A DNA stretch of 64,000 bases, taken from contig OU612068.1 of assembly GCA_914767715.1 (NCBI GenBank), forward strand, positions 16,430,001-16,494,000. Direction: 5' to 3'. This document shows positions 1 through 10,814 of this stretch, piece after piece; within the stretch, counting starts at the first letter, position 1, and each line of letters starts with the position of its first letter. Under the pieces are notes generated by a model that saw nothing but the letters and a program-made list of their open reading frames with translations, searched no databases and was not told where the DNA came from. The position numbers were made by a program, and so were the translations under genes. This DNA is from Membranipora membranacea (lineage: Eukaryota; Bryozoa; Gymnolaemata; Cheilostomatida; Membraniporidae).

Positions 1-1608
1 ATATTGCTGAGGGTAAATAGTTCACTCCGTGGAGATGTGACATTATAATATTTAGGACTGCGTAGACTGTTTTCACATCATTGATTCCAGTTCTCGCATT
101 CAACTCACACAGTGCATAGTTGTATTACGCTAATCGCTAAGCTTTCCTTCCTTGTCTTGTTGTTTCAGTAGTATGATTGAAGGAGATTGATTTGAATCAA
201 GAGAGTATTGCGCACGATTATAAACATCGTACTATACCTGCTCCTGCAGCTCATGTGTCAGTCAGTGATTTAAGAATGGATGCTAGGAGATCATCAGCTA
301 ATGGGGACGGCAGCAGTAGAAATGACAGCTCAGGAAACAGCTCCTCAACTGATAACATATATGCTCAAGGTAAATACCTCTTTATGACATGTTGTAGAAT
401 AAATATACTATCTTTTTCCTTACAACGCACCCGGCCGGTAGTCGGTTTTTGGTTTGTATTCCGGAAATTGTACTCAAATGATACAAAAATAACAGCATCA
501 CCTAGTTATTGATGGTAATACAAGCTGTTGTAGGCCCTTACTATGTGTATATGTACAGTGTAATGTTAAAAGTAGGCAATCTCGGAATAGCCTTTTGAAT
601 ATTAATAATCATTAACCAAAAGTCCATAATTAGAATATAGTGCTAATTTGTATTTCTTCCGCATATCAGAGTCTGCTGCCTTTTGTTTTAAACACTTCTT
701 CTCGCTGCTGATGTTACATTAACACTACACTGAGCCCGATGGTGTATATGTATTTATACAAGCACTGATATATATTTTATGGATGATGGGTACATATCTG
801 GCTCTGAGCAAGCATATGGCTACTCATGTTTGGTTGCTGGACCGCATTCCTCATCCTTGATTGGTCCACAAGTTTAGAATCTAGAATAGCTGACTCTTGT
901 AAACTTTTGTCAAGCAGATTGCCTGAGTCATATCAATGACCACAAGTACTATTGTCAGAGACCCGCTTATAGGCGACAAGAAGGTCTACCACTAGGTAGA
1001 CACACATTTCGATAATTGCTATGATATGAAATGGTGCCTTGGTACTTGGCTAGTCGTTACATCGAACAACTGTTGCTGGTATAATGGGTTAAGTCTGGCA
1101 GTCTTTCTCTACCAGTAACTCGCAGTCGAAGTTCTATATGCAGAATAATATGGTAGACACTAATAAACAGCGATCAATGTTGGAATTTGATCAAAATCTG
1201 TTGTCAATCATCGAGTAAGATGACTCATCATACAGTCGGTAGCTTAGCTATTATCTATTTAGTGCATAGCAGTGGAAAGCTAACTGATATGCCACTGGTC
1301 ACATGGTCCAGATTTTTTGCTGCCCTCAGACAAACAATGGCAGCAACGTTTTAGATATGACATGAACAATGAGAAGATTTGAGCAAGGGGGGTTGGATGG
1401 GTTTATGTAACTATTTGACATGATCATGTTTCTGCGTTGTCATTCTAGCTGTGTAGGACATACCTTTGGCCTAACACCCACAGTTAATGTTTAAAAACTT
1501 GAAGATATATGCCTATTTGAAACCTTAATTCTGGAATAATTAATCTCCCTTTCTTCCACCTCCAATCCCCATTCCCTACACGTTACTATAATCCGCTGGA
1601 AGATGCTC
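1..1608 (+). repeat. Duplicated block G, copy G1 (truncated at both ends)
   Basis: The segment aligns by eye to 60412-62018 (copy G3) with about 1% substitutions, and its part after about 760 matches the nine-fold array units. It enters at the window edge and stops abruptly at about 1606-1608, where G sequence is replaced by the start of block H. G2 and G3 continue instead into the array-unit sequence (for example at 23140). It contains one exon (169-369) and otherwise intron-like, non-coding sequence. Confidence 0.85.
169..369 (+). CDS. First coding exon of G gene, copy G1 (5' UTR plus N-terminus)
   Basis: The exon lies between a pyrimidine-rich acceptor (TTGTTTCAG ending at 168) and a donor (G|GTAAAT, exon end 369). 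The open frame has a TGA at 174-176, so translation should start inside the exon. The first in-frame ATG is at 276, with A at -3 and G at +4. It would give a Ser/Asn/Gly-rich, low-complexity N-terminus of 31 residues ending in IYAQ, with a phase-1 junction. That phase fits the acceptor at 40758 and 63968, where the next codon becomes GCA followed by MRMYEQQL. Two short upstream ORFs precede the start (ATG at 173 and 253). G1 is cut at 1608, so its own second exon is absent. The nearest downstream partner is exon 2 of G2, 40 kb away. The protein family is not recognised. Confidence 0.6.
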
Positions 1609-1651
1609 ACACCGATATTCTTTGCGTCTAACAGTGAGTTGAAGTTGTGTA

Positions 1652-1699
1652 ATGGCGCAACAGCGACGATGCGTCATTGCTAAATTGTCAGCGAGTTAA
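1652..1699 (+). promoter_or_regulatory. Conserved upstream ORF of the H first exons (H1 units 1-5)
   Basis: A 15-codon ORF (peptide pattern MAQQRR-x4-KLSAS) ends with TAA exactly 12 nt before the main ATG. In H1 it lies at 1652-1699, 2119-2166, 2880-2927, 3640-3687 and 4107-4154. All five copies, and all five in H2, keep the start, the stop and the exact length. Several differences between copies are synonymous (CAG/CAA, CGA/CGG). The start context has G at -3 and G at +4. The uORF is in frame with the main ORF, separated by the stop and four codons. It could repress or gate translation of the main ORF. Confidence 0.6.
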
Positions 1700-1711
1700 C
1701 AAAGCAGCACC

Positions 1712-1872
1712 ATGGATTATTCTCTTATTGTTGATTGTATTCTTGTGAATGCAGTTCTGTTCTGTACACCTTTGGGTGGTGTCTTCTTGTGGACTACGTC
1801 CCTCTTTATCAAACCATTAGCTCTTCTTGTGATTGTCAATATGATGCTCTATCTCAGAGTTCTCACCATTGT
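1712..1872 (+). CDS. H1 alternative first exon, unit 1 (hydrophobic N-terminus)
   Basis: Starts at ATG in the context AGCACCATGG and runs 53 codons plus two bases to a strong donor GTAAGTAT at 1873. Read past the donor it would stop at once (TAA). The peptide begins MDYSLIVD and is strongly hydrophobic, with segments around residues 4-18 and 32-53, so it is a probable signal anchor or membrane hairpin. Ending in phase 2, it fits the acceptor at 4531. This is a short-type unit with a CTTTCAG just downstream. Confidence 0.55.
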
Positions 1873-2178
1873 GTAAGTATGACTGATATATTTGAATCGT
1901 CTACCCTTGTCTTATTTTGAGTACAATATATCATCTCTTTCAGAAAGGTGAGCACAGGTTTAGATAGTGTAGTCTTATTAAAGAAAAACTTCAGATGGTT
2001 TATCTAATGACTAGTTCTTTAAGAAACGTAAAGGCTTTGATTTGGTTTAATTTATTTTGCAACACAGAAAAAAACTCACCGATACTCTTTGCGCCAAACA
2101 ATGAGTTTAAGTTGTGTAATGGCGCAACAACGACGAAGCTTGTTTGTTAAATTGTCAGCGAGTTAACAAAGCAGCACC

Positions 2179-2339
2179 ATGGATTATTCTCTTATTGTTG
2201 ATTGTATTCTTGTGAATGCAGTTCTGTTTTGCACACCTCTGGGTGGTGTCTTCTTGTGGACTACGTCCCTCTTTATCAAACCATTAGCTCTTCTTGTGAT
2301 TGTGAATATCATGCTCTATCTCCGAGTTCTCACCATTGT
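2179..2339 (+). CDS. H1 alternative first exon, unit 2 (long-type unit)
   Basis: Same structure as unit 1, with a CACCATGG start and donor GTAAGTGT. Against unit 1 nearly all differences are synonymous in this frame: TGT/TGC, TTG/CTG, GTC/GTG and AGA/CGA. There is one Met to Ile change. The same differences are mostly non-synonymous in the overlapping +2 frame, which supports this frame as the coding one. Confidence 0.55.
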
Positions 2340-2483
2340 GTAAGTGTGACTGATATATTTGAATCGTCTACCCTTGTCTTATTTTGAGTACGATATATCA
2401 TCTCTTGCTGTAAAGATATGCAGTTATTTTTGTTTTTTTTTAATTGTGTTTTTATTGTCACCCTCAATAAGGATCTGATTGAA

Positions 2484-2564
2484 AATGTCGGTCAATATAT
2501 TAACCACAAAAGGAAGCGTCTTTTTAGGCATCATCACTGAGATACCAGAAGTTAGACAAGAAGT
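2484..2564 (+). CDS. Possible cassette exon of long units (unit 2; repeated at 3245 in unit 3)
   Basis: After a T-rich tract and CCCTCAATAAG, an open frame from about ATGTCGGTC runs to a GTGAGC donor. It encodes a peptide starting MSVNILTTKG and ending IPEVRQEVV. Only the long units (2 and 3, and the same units in H2) have it; short units keep the GTGAGC donor but not the exon. The AAG acceptor is weak. The exon ends in phase 0, whereas the constant exon 2 needs phase 2, so inclusion would change the frame. It may be non-coding or a decoy. Confidence 0.25.
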
Positions 2565-2939
2565 TGTGGTGAGCACAGGTTTAGAAAGTGTAGTCTTATC
2601 AGAAAAAAACTTCTGATGTTTTATTTATCTAACGACTAGTTCTTCCGGCAACACAAAGGCTTTGACTTGTCTACCCTTGTCCTATTCTAGGTGCAGTCTT
2701 TTTCGTAAAATTATGTATATATGGTGAGCACAGGTTAAGAAAGTGTCCTCTTATTTAATAATTTATCTAATGTCTAGTTCTTCAAGAAACGTTAAAGCTT
2801 TGATTTGAATTCATTTAGCTAGACAGACAGAAACTCACACCGATATTCTTTGCGTCTAACAGTGAGTTGAAGTTGTGTAATGGCGCAACAGCGACGGTGC
2901 GTCATTGCTAAATTGTCAGCGAGTTAACAAAGCAGCACC

Positions 2940-3100
2940 ATGGATTATTCTCTTATTGTTGATTGTATTCTTGTGAATGCAGTTCTGTTCTGTACACCTT
3001 TGGGTGGTGTCTTCTTGTGGACTACGTCCCTCTTTATCAAACCATTAGCTCTTCTTGTGATTGTCAATATGATGCTCTATCTCCGAGTTCTCACCATTGT
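2940..3100 (+). CDS. H1 alternative first exon, unit 3 (long-type unit)
   Basis: Kozak ATG exon of 161 nt ending at donor GTAAGTAT. Its coding part is almost identical to unit 1, although the unit around it is of the long type, which suggests exchange of sequence between units. The frame is open and the phase-2 end is compatible with exon 2 at 4531. Confidence 0.55.
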
Positions 3101-3699
3101 GTAAGTATGACTGATATATTTGATTCGTCTACCCTTGTCTTATTTTGAGTACGATATATCATCTCTTGCTGTAAAGATATGCAGTTATTTTTGTTTTTTT
3201 TAATTGTGTTTTTATTGTCACCCTCAATAAGGATCAGATTGAAAATGTCGGTCAATATATTAACCACAAAAGGAAGCGTCTTTTTAGGCATCATCACTGA
3301 GATACCAGAAGTTAGACAAGAAGTTGTGGTGAGCACAGGTTTAGAAAGTGTAGTCTTATCAGAAAAAAACTTCTGATGTTTTATTTATCTAACGACTAGT
3401 TCTTCCAGCAACACAAAGGCTTTGACTTGTCTACCCTTGTCCTATTCTAGGTGCAGTCTTTTTCGTAAACTTATGTATATATGGTGAGCACAGGTTAAGA
3501 AAGTGTCCTCTTATTTAATAATTTATCTAATGTCTAGTTCTTCAAGAAACGTTAAAGCTTTGATTTGAATTCATTTAGCTAGACAGACAAAAACTCACAC
3601 CGATATTCTTTGCGTCTAACAGTGAGTTGAAGTTGTGTAATGGCGCAACAGCGACGGTGCGTCATTGCTAAATTGTCAGCGAGTTAACAAAGCAGCACC

Positions 3700-3860
3700 A
3701 TGGATTATTCTTTGATTGTTGATTCTATTCTTGTGAATGCAGTTCTGTTCTGCACACCTCTGGGTGGTGTCTTCTTGTGGACTACGTCCCTCTTTATCAA
3801 ACCATTAGCTCTTCTTGTGATTGTCAACATGATGCTCTATCTCAGAGTTCTCACCATTGT
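3700..3860 (+). CDS. H1 alternative first exon, unit 4 (short-type unit)
   Basis: Kozak ATG exon of 161 nt with donor GTAAGTAT. It encodes MDYSLIVDSI and a hydrophobic remainder like the other units, with Cys9 of units 1-3 replaced by Ser. Its unit differs from unit 1 mainly in TTTGATTGTTGATTC near the start codon. Confidence 0.55.
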
Positions 3861-4166
3861 GTAAGTATGACTGATATATTTGATTCGTCTGCCCTTGTCT
3901 TATTTTGAGTACAATATATCATCTCTTTCAGCAAGGTGAGCACAGGTTTAGATAGTGTAGTCTTATTAAAGAAAAACTTCAGATGGTTTATCTAATGACT
4001 AGTTCTTTAAGAAAAGTAAAGGCTTTGATTTGGTTTAATTTATTTTGCAACACAGAAAAAAACTCACCGATACTCTTTGCGCCAAACAATGAGTTTAAGT
4101 TGTGTAATGGCGCAACAACGACAAAGCGTCATTGTTAAATTGTCAGCGAGTTAACAAAGCAGCACC

Positions 4167-5667
4167 ATGGATTGTTCTCTGATTGTTGATTCTATTCTTG
4201 TGAATGCAGTTCTGTTCTGTACACCTCTGGGTTATGACTTCTTATGGACTGCATCCTTCTTTATCAAACCATTAGCTCTTCTTGTGATTGTGAATATTAT
4301 GCTCTATCTCAGAGTTCACACCATTGTGTAAGTGTGACAGATTTGTTAATTTTGTCTATTCTCAATCGATATAAATGGACAATTCATGTTACAAATATAT
4401 ATTCTGTGAAAGGGACTATCTGTGTAAGTAATTTAGGTGTGCTTATCCTGAGCTCTGAAGGCAATAATGCCGTCATCAGCGATCAATTCATGTTGTTCTT
4501 AGTTAGAGTTATTTGTGATTTCTGCTTTAGGACTCCGTTGATTGAGTTTATGACAGATGAAACCAGAATGATGAGACGCATAAATGCGCAGCAATCCTCA
4601 CAACCTACACAAGAAATATTTAAAGAAAACCACGATAGGAAAATACACGTACGGTCATATGAGAAAGCTAAAGACATGACCAGCCTAATCAAACTGTTTA
4701 ATGGTGAGTGCAGATAATATTACAGGCTGCTTGATTTAACCTTGGTTAAATTGGAGCGATCTTACATCCAACTCTTATGGCATAGAGCTTGTCTGCATGT
4801 TGTTGCACTAACTTTGACCATTCTTCCGGCTTTGATGAAATAAATACATTGTATTACAGAAAAATCTGAGACGCTGTTTCCACAACGGCATCAACGACAT
4901 CAGAACAACCCTGCTAGAATGGTTGAATATAATCGAACGGATGGCCAACATTATGTGGATGGTAAGTTTTGATCATTTCTTTACCAGTCATAAGTACACA
5001 AAGTACAAAAGTACACAGCAAAGCGAAGTCATGTCCTCTTGAATCAAGGGAACACAACCTAGAAACTGACCTAGAATTAACATAACACAGTGTGTTTGAC
5101 TTTTCAGAATCTAGTAATTAGGTTGTGGTTTATTTTTAGCTATTGCTGTTCTCCCAGGATCTGATACATTCGCTGCTGGAGATCCGTTACTTGTGGTTCC
5201 ACAGCAAAACCCTCCACATGAACATCGCAATGTCCATAATCAACAAGGTATTTATTAACCAACGCAACTCCCTGAAATTCAGAAAAGAATTACTGATGTA
5301 ACTAGAACAAGTTATACTTTCAGATATTAATTTATGTAGCGCTAAGCTAGAGAATTACCATTGTAAGTTGATAGGAAAGACTATATAATACACCAACATA
5401 ACAAGTTGTATGTCTGCAGCCAACTATATTGAAAAGCTTGGTCAAGATAGGCTACTTTCATCATGATGTTATCTCAAATAATTTTGGAGTCTAGGATCTC
5501 GCTACTGGTGCGTTCTATTGATCATGTTGCATTTGACAATTATAGATAGCACTGAAGAAACCAGCTGGATCATTCCAAAGAGAGTGGAGAGGGTCAACGT
5601 GGTGGTTAACAGGATAGTTGAGCAGAGGGTTGTGGCCATCAGGACTTACCGCTCAACGCAGCTTTAA
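4167..5667 (+). CDS. Unrecognised five-exon membrane-protein gene (H1): first exon unit 5 plus constant exons 2-5
   Basis: Exons are 4167-4327, 4531-4703, 4860-4961, 5140-5247 and 5546-5667, all with GT/AG borders. Exon 1 ends in phase 2 and exons 2-4 in phase 1, and the joined frame of about 221 codons is open to TAA at 5665-5667. Residues 1-53 are hydrophobic (begins MDCSLIVDSI). The rest is hydrophilic: exon 2 is rich in charged residues (RMMRRINAQQ), exon 3 in His/Gln/Arg (FPQRHQRHQNN), exon 4 in Pro/Gln, and exon 5 ends in a basic, beta-prone tail (RVNVVVNRIVEQRVV). I infer a short membrane-anchored protein with a soluble C-terminal part; no family is recognised. The frame is intact in H2 too, with a few replacements in exon 4. 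Units 1-4 could replace unit 5 as first exon because they share phase and donor. Confidence 0.65.
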
Positions 5668-5717
5668 AAAACCATCAAAAAATTTAAAATCTGTATATAC
5701 TACAAATGTACAGCGGT

Positions 5718-5723
5718 AATAAA
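5718..5723 (+). terminator. Polyadenylation signal of H1 gene
   Basis: AATAAA lies 51 nt after the stop codon of the H1 gene, followed by a T-rich stretch. The same signal follows the H2 copy at 54953-54958. Confidence 0.6.
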
Positions 5724-8194
5724 TATTTTTTTGTCGCAGACATATTGTACATATTCATCAAGGTTTCATTCTGTTTACACTTTATTTTTTTTTTGCATTG
5801 TGTCGTCTGTTAACCTGGCACTAGTTTATTCTTCTATACAGAAAAACTTCTGCCACCACATTTGACATAACTGCTACTGTGGGGGCAGAATTTAAAACAA
5901 TAAAAAGTCATATAAGGATAACAAACTCTGCATTGTGTTTACCTTTTGAACTGGACTGATATCGATACAGCTAATTTGAACTAAGGATGTCCATCAGATC
6001 AAACAAATAAATAATCAATGCCAGTGGGATCAGTATCCCATATCGCAAACTTCAAGAATGATTCAATTTGCCTGCATTTGGAGACTTCAGCGGTCAGCAG
6101 CTCACCAGTAGATTGGGGACGCCTGGAATACAAGTAAATAAACTTGATCTGCCAAAGTCACTGGTGGGATGCTAAATGATGTTTTGCCTTTATTTTCGAT
6201 CATGAATTAAGATTCATCAAATCCTATTTTCACGTCAATCTAATCAAAATTTCGTAGTTCATGCTGGAATTCAAGTTGCTAGTAGGATAGTCGAACCAGA
6301 GTCGGGGCAGGGGTATCCTCCCTGGTTACGGTTGACAAGGGAAAATCTAGAGATGAGAGATCTGGAGTTGTGTTACCAATTTAAACAGTGACAGTGACTT
6401 TAACTGTGTTAGGTAAGAAATGTACTTGGATAGAAGTTGATTTATGTCTGAGTTTTTGAAATCATAAAGGCATTGGTATGGGTTTTGTCAGTTTGAATTA
6501 GACTGAGGAAATATATGGAATACTATTGCTTTTTGAGATCGAGACTCAAGATAGTGCCAGTGTGCGAATGTCTTAGCTGCTCTGATAAAACACATAGAGA
6601 TATTAATTGACAATTCTGAAGGGAAGCGGAGATATTATGTCAGGGTCTTAAATTGAAAGTTAGCGCTCACGTTTTTAAAACAGTGATAAATGTCTTTGGA
6701 ATGTGCTTCTACAGAGATCATGTCCTCAGTTTTTCAAAAAATATGACAAAGGTAACACGCGCAGACCAAGGGTGAATTGACTGTACCATCTCTGCGCGGA
6801 CTTGACTAAACAACTGCTCACCAACATCTTCACATAGTGATAGGTGGAAGAACAGTCTTGAAAAACCATCTGACATGATCTTTTTCAATTATATTCCATG
6901 ATTATCATTATCATTATATCGATAGTATGTAGGTATTATTATGATCTTTGTTGGTTTAGAACAGCCTTGGGGTGGAATGCCTTGTGAATTGGACTGTAAA
7001 CATAATTTTTGTGAAAAAAAAGAGGATTATGCTGCGCTTGTAATGGAATGGATAATCCGCTTCCACCCATTCCAGTGATGCATCAATTAATCATTCTCAG
7101 ATCAGATAGTATTATTTGAATAGATCAAATGGTCCAATAATTTTACGTTTTGGCAGAAATTCGAGAATGCTAGGAAAAACCTGGTTGTTAGATCTAATCA
7201 GTAGGGCTAGATGCGGTCTGGAGTTCTGCCCAGCTGAAGACAGGAAATTTAGATCAATACATTAAAATCTAAAAAAACCAAATTTAATGTCAGTGAACTT
7301 AAAGTCAAGTTATTTGACAAGAGAGAAGTTGCAGTTGAGAGTCATAAGTCATAACACAACATAACTTTCTAAACAATTTCATGATATATGGTTTACCAAC
7401 TGCAATTTGTTGTCGCTCTATATCTTAGTAACCTGTTGGTACATTTTCTCACACAAAATTTGATCTTTACCAAAAAGGGAGTATCAACAGCAATAGATGT
7501 AAAACTTTCTTATTATGAACGAATTTCCACTCAGTATATGCTTACAGATCATAGTCGTCTTCCTTGCCTCAAGAACTCCTGAGCAGAACTACATACTATC
7601 CATATCCATTTCATCTTCATCATCTCACAATAATCAAATCGTCCTTGATGCAATGTTCAATAATTTAAAAAATACAAGGTTACCTCCATTTTCATCATCT
7701 GTTTTTATACCATTATTTACTTACATGGTCCAGTTAGAAAAGTGCACAGCTTACAGAATTACAAAATTGCAAACAGTGAGTTATGGACATACAAATTTGT
7801 ATCAGGGAGTTGTATTCTCCATAAAGTTGACTCACTAGCTATGCACACAAATAACGTCAACAATGAAGACTTGTATGGTTTGTGTGCAGTCATTAGTTGG
7901 ACTAAAACATTTGTAACTCAAGTTGAGAAAGGTCTCTAGCTGAAATTGACTTTTTCATTGACAGAAAACATAACTAGAGTGGAGTAATCCGGAATTTTTT
8001 TCAAGTTGTACTACAACTGATCGGAGCCATCACATAAGCATTGGCAGTGTGGAGTATTGTACTACCCCTAATGTTGAATACACCTTCATATACATGATTG
8101 CAGTGGTTGAATTGCATGTAAGTAAACTAAAATGTCTTTTTATTTTCTTTTGCTTCAACTCAACTGCATGTTATGTTGTTGCCTGCTAGCAGTG
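5724..8194. other. 3' flank of H1, no gene seen
   Basis: Non-coding sequence duplicated at 54959-57366. ORFs are short, and several are broken or shifted between the two copies, as expected for non-coding DNA. Confidence 0.6.
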
Positions 8195-8437
8195 TGTGAT
8201 AAACTACCAGATGGTCTGGTATGTCACATAAACTGGGATCGCTGCCAGAAGATTGAATATCGATGGTGTGAGACCAGTAATTGCAACTTGTATAGATTTT
8301 AGCTTGCTTGATGGTTTTGAATGGTCATCTACTTCTTGTAATCTAGGCAACTATAATTTGCTAGCTCAAGGGTTTAATCTTGTAACCAGGAGATTATACT
8401 ATAGAAATACTGAGTAGATATCTTTCCAACTCTAGCT

Positions 8438-8545
8438 ATTAATCCTTGCTTATATTGCCTGGTTTTATAAACTGGTTAGAGAACCTTGTTTATTAATCCT
8501 GGTTTATATTGCCTTGTTTCATAAACTGGTTAGAGAACCTTGTTT
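8438..8545 (+). repeat. 54-bp tandem duplication
   Basis: Two copies of a 54-bp unit starting ATTAATCC and containing ATAAACTGGTTAGAGAACC, with a partial third start at 8546. The copies differ at a few positions. Confidence 0.8.
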
Positions 8546-9887
8546 ATTAATCCTTGTTCCTTGTTCCAATAATAAGTGAGTTTATTATTCAGTAATCCTT
8601 GTATCGTAGTGTAAGAGTGAGAAGCTAGAGAGTTCTACTTAATCAAGGCCCAGCATGCTCCTTATATACTGGGGGAACAATAGAAGCGCACACAATCTAA
8701 TCAAATAAAAGATTAGCCAATAATAGCGGCTGTATCAGTCTTATAAAGCATGAGTGGAATTGGCCCAAAGTAATACTATGATTCACTTGAGTGCATCTAT
8801 TTAAACAAAGGAGCTGGCCTTAATACAAAAGATAAACATTGAGTGCATAGCATATACTCATAGCGTTCTCATCATACTCCCTTCTACCGTTGACGAAAGC
8901 GGCCACACTTTTCAACAGGAAACCGGATGTTTGTTTTGGCCAAATTTTCCTTTTTCTTCAAAAATATATTATTGCTAAGCGGAACCGGATGTCTTGTAAA
9001 TCTTAAATAAAAGAAATTTCAAACAATTTTTATTTTCTTTTAATTCTGAGTTTAGATCTTTACCTTTACCGGATACTGTTTAATTCAGCCAAATAGGAAG
9101 CATAGTTTTTTTTTTATTCCTGTAAAGATTTGGAAAAATGGTGTGTTTTAATCATCATCCATATCACTTTGTTCCTGTAAATTGATATAACAAACTATGA
9201 TTATTGAACAACAAGTAAACTGCTATTCTTCAATCACTGTTAGGTAGGTGTTTCTTTTTGCTATTACTTACAATCAATTACAACTCAATAGCTAGCCAGT
9301 GGAGTGAGTGTTGTAACTTATTGTTATGTATGTGTAACTCTAACCATGCTCTAACTGTGTAGGTGTAACCATTGTTGACTGAGTGACTGGCTCTTTTTTG
9401 AACTTGGTACTTGTTCTGCTAGGTTATCTGCACTACTAGTACCTACAAGCTACTACTTCGCATTTGGAGGCACAACCCTATCCCTTCTCCGCAAAACATT
9501 CATTAATTGGCATGCATGCATCATTCATGGCAGCCACTAGACTAGCTACTAACTGGGAGGCTTCATATCCATTCCACATCATGCTCAAGTTTTACAATTT
9601 TACATCATGATGATTGCAGCTCCATATATATCCTTGTTGACAAAAGATGACTGACTGTACATGGTGTTGATACATGTAATGAATTTGAAGGTGACATGCA
9701 GGTCCTAATCCTAATAAGATATTTGATGGAAGGCCAACTTTAAGTGTAGGCTTTTTTGTTGGCCCAGGAAGCTCTGCACAACAGCAATTTCTTTATGAAC
9801 AGCGAGGTAGCTTGGCAAGGTTCTGAATGCGTGATAAAATGTTTACAGTTATGGTTTCTGTCTTTGCCATTCTCCGTGATTTCATTT

Positions 9888-9957
9888 CACTCTAAACATG
9901 ACTACTCAATGACAGAATCCTCCACTCTAAACATGACTACTCAATGACAAAATCCTT
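9888..9957 (+). repeat. 35-bp tandem duplication
   Basis: Two copies of CACTCTAAACATGACTACTC plus about 15 bp, differing by one base. Confidence 0.8.
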
Positions 9958-10560
9958 GTAGATCGTTTTCCAAGTTTTCATGACATGTGTTACACTTTGT
10001 CGACAGGCATGTCTCAGACTCTGCTAGATGGAATGACCTTCTTTGAAAGCTGAAACAGATATCAGGAATGCAAATATCTTGGCAAAGGGAACAGAAATTG
10101 CTTGTGTGATCATTCTTCTTCATACAGGTAATGTATTGTCGATTCAAACTCATTCACAGTGCGTTTGTACATAATTATGACAAAATGGAATATTGGTAAA
10201 TAGCCTATTGTACCTAAAGATACTGCAACTCACATCACCTATGCAATATGATTCTTACCATAGAAGTGAAGAGACCTGATATAGGTTGCAATGAATGAGT
10301 TTTGGACATCCTAAACACAATTACAAACTTTTGTAAGTTATGACATGTTCCGCATCTCTCCACCGTTTATTTGAATGTGACTCTTCATCCTCATAGGGCG
10401 TCTGTATCACATTCTACTCTCAATCTGAAGGCATTTTATTTCATTGTCACTGTGGCGTCAGAAGCATCAACCACGAGGATGACAAAAGGTTCGCTGCTGA
10501 TGCTGCTGCTCCTGTACTAAAGTCGCAAAAGCTTTTGTTTGAAATCTAAATCTGTTTACG

Positions 10561-10644
10561 GTGCATTTCAGTTTACTGATGGTTGATCATACGTTTGACT
10601 CAGTGCATTTCAGTTTTACTGATGGTTGATCATAGGTTTGGCAC
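10561..10644 (+). repeat. 42-bp tandem duplication
   Basis: GTGCATTTCAGTTTACTGAT followed by GGTTGATCAT occurs twice, 42 bp apart, with a one-base indel. Confidence 0.75.
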
Positions 10645-10814
10645 CTAATGTTTGCCAAATAAAAAGTTAATATGGCATTTCATTCAACCACATCCCAATC
10701 ACATTGGGATATTATTGACAATAGAATACCACCACCACCACGAACCCGGCAAAGTTTGAGCACATAGTTGTATGCATGTTGAAACTTCAGTTTTTGTTAA
10801 TTTTCTGTTTATAG

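Larger units (their letters stand above)
1606..4330 (+). repeat. Five-unit tandem array of first exons (H1)
   Basis: Five repeats each begin near a conserved leader (CACACCGATATTC... or CACCGATACTC...) and carry a 48-nt upstream ORF, a Kozak ATG exon and a splice donor. The ATG-to-ATG spacings are 467, 761, 760 and 467 bp, a short-long-long-short pattern. The long units have about 290 bp extra, including a T-rich tract and a possible cassette exon. H2 has the same number, order and spacing. Confidence 0.85.
1606..8194 (+). repeat. Duplicated block H, copy H1
   Basis: Matches 50843-57366 (copy H2) at roughly 98% with small indels. For example, a 13-nt stretch near 6204 and a repeat of TCATAAG near 7343 are absent from H2. 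It holds a complete five-exon gene with a cluster of five alternative first exons. Homology ends after GCTAGCAGTG at 8194 and 57366, and the two copies then run into unrelated DNA. Confidence 0.85.
8195..10814. other. Unique DNA without recognisable gene
   Basis: AT-rich sequence with several small tandem duplications and no ORF or splice pattern that I can support. Confidence 0.5.

Noticed and set aside
1735-1920. Cys-rich 61-aa secreted-peptide family (frame overlapping the H exons)
   Set aside because: Differences between units are non-synonymous in this frame and synonymous in the overlapping MDYS frame, and the frame runs through the splice donor.
3091-3336. Minus-strand 81-aa ORF in H long units
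   Set aside because: It covers the antisense of the T-rich intron tract and the first-exon end, with no independent signal.
7388-7939. Short ORFs in the H1 3' flank
   Set aside because: Indels and stops relative to H2 break or shift them, so they are not maintained as coding.
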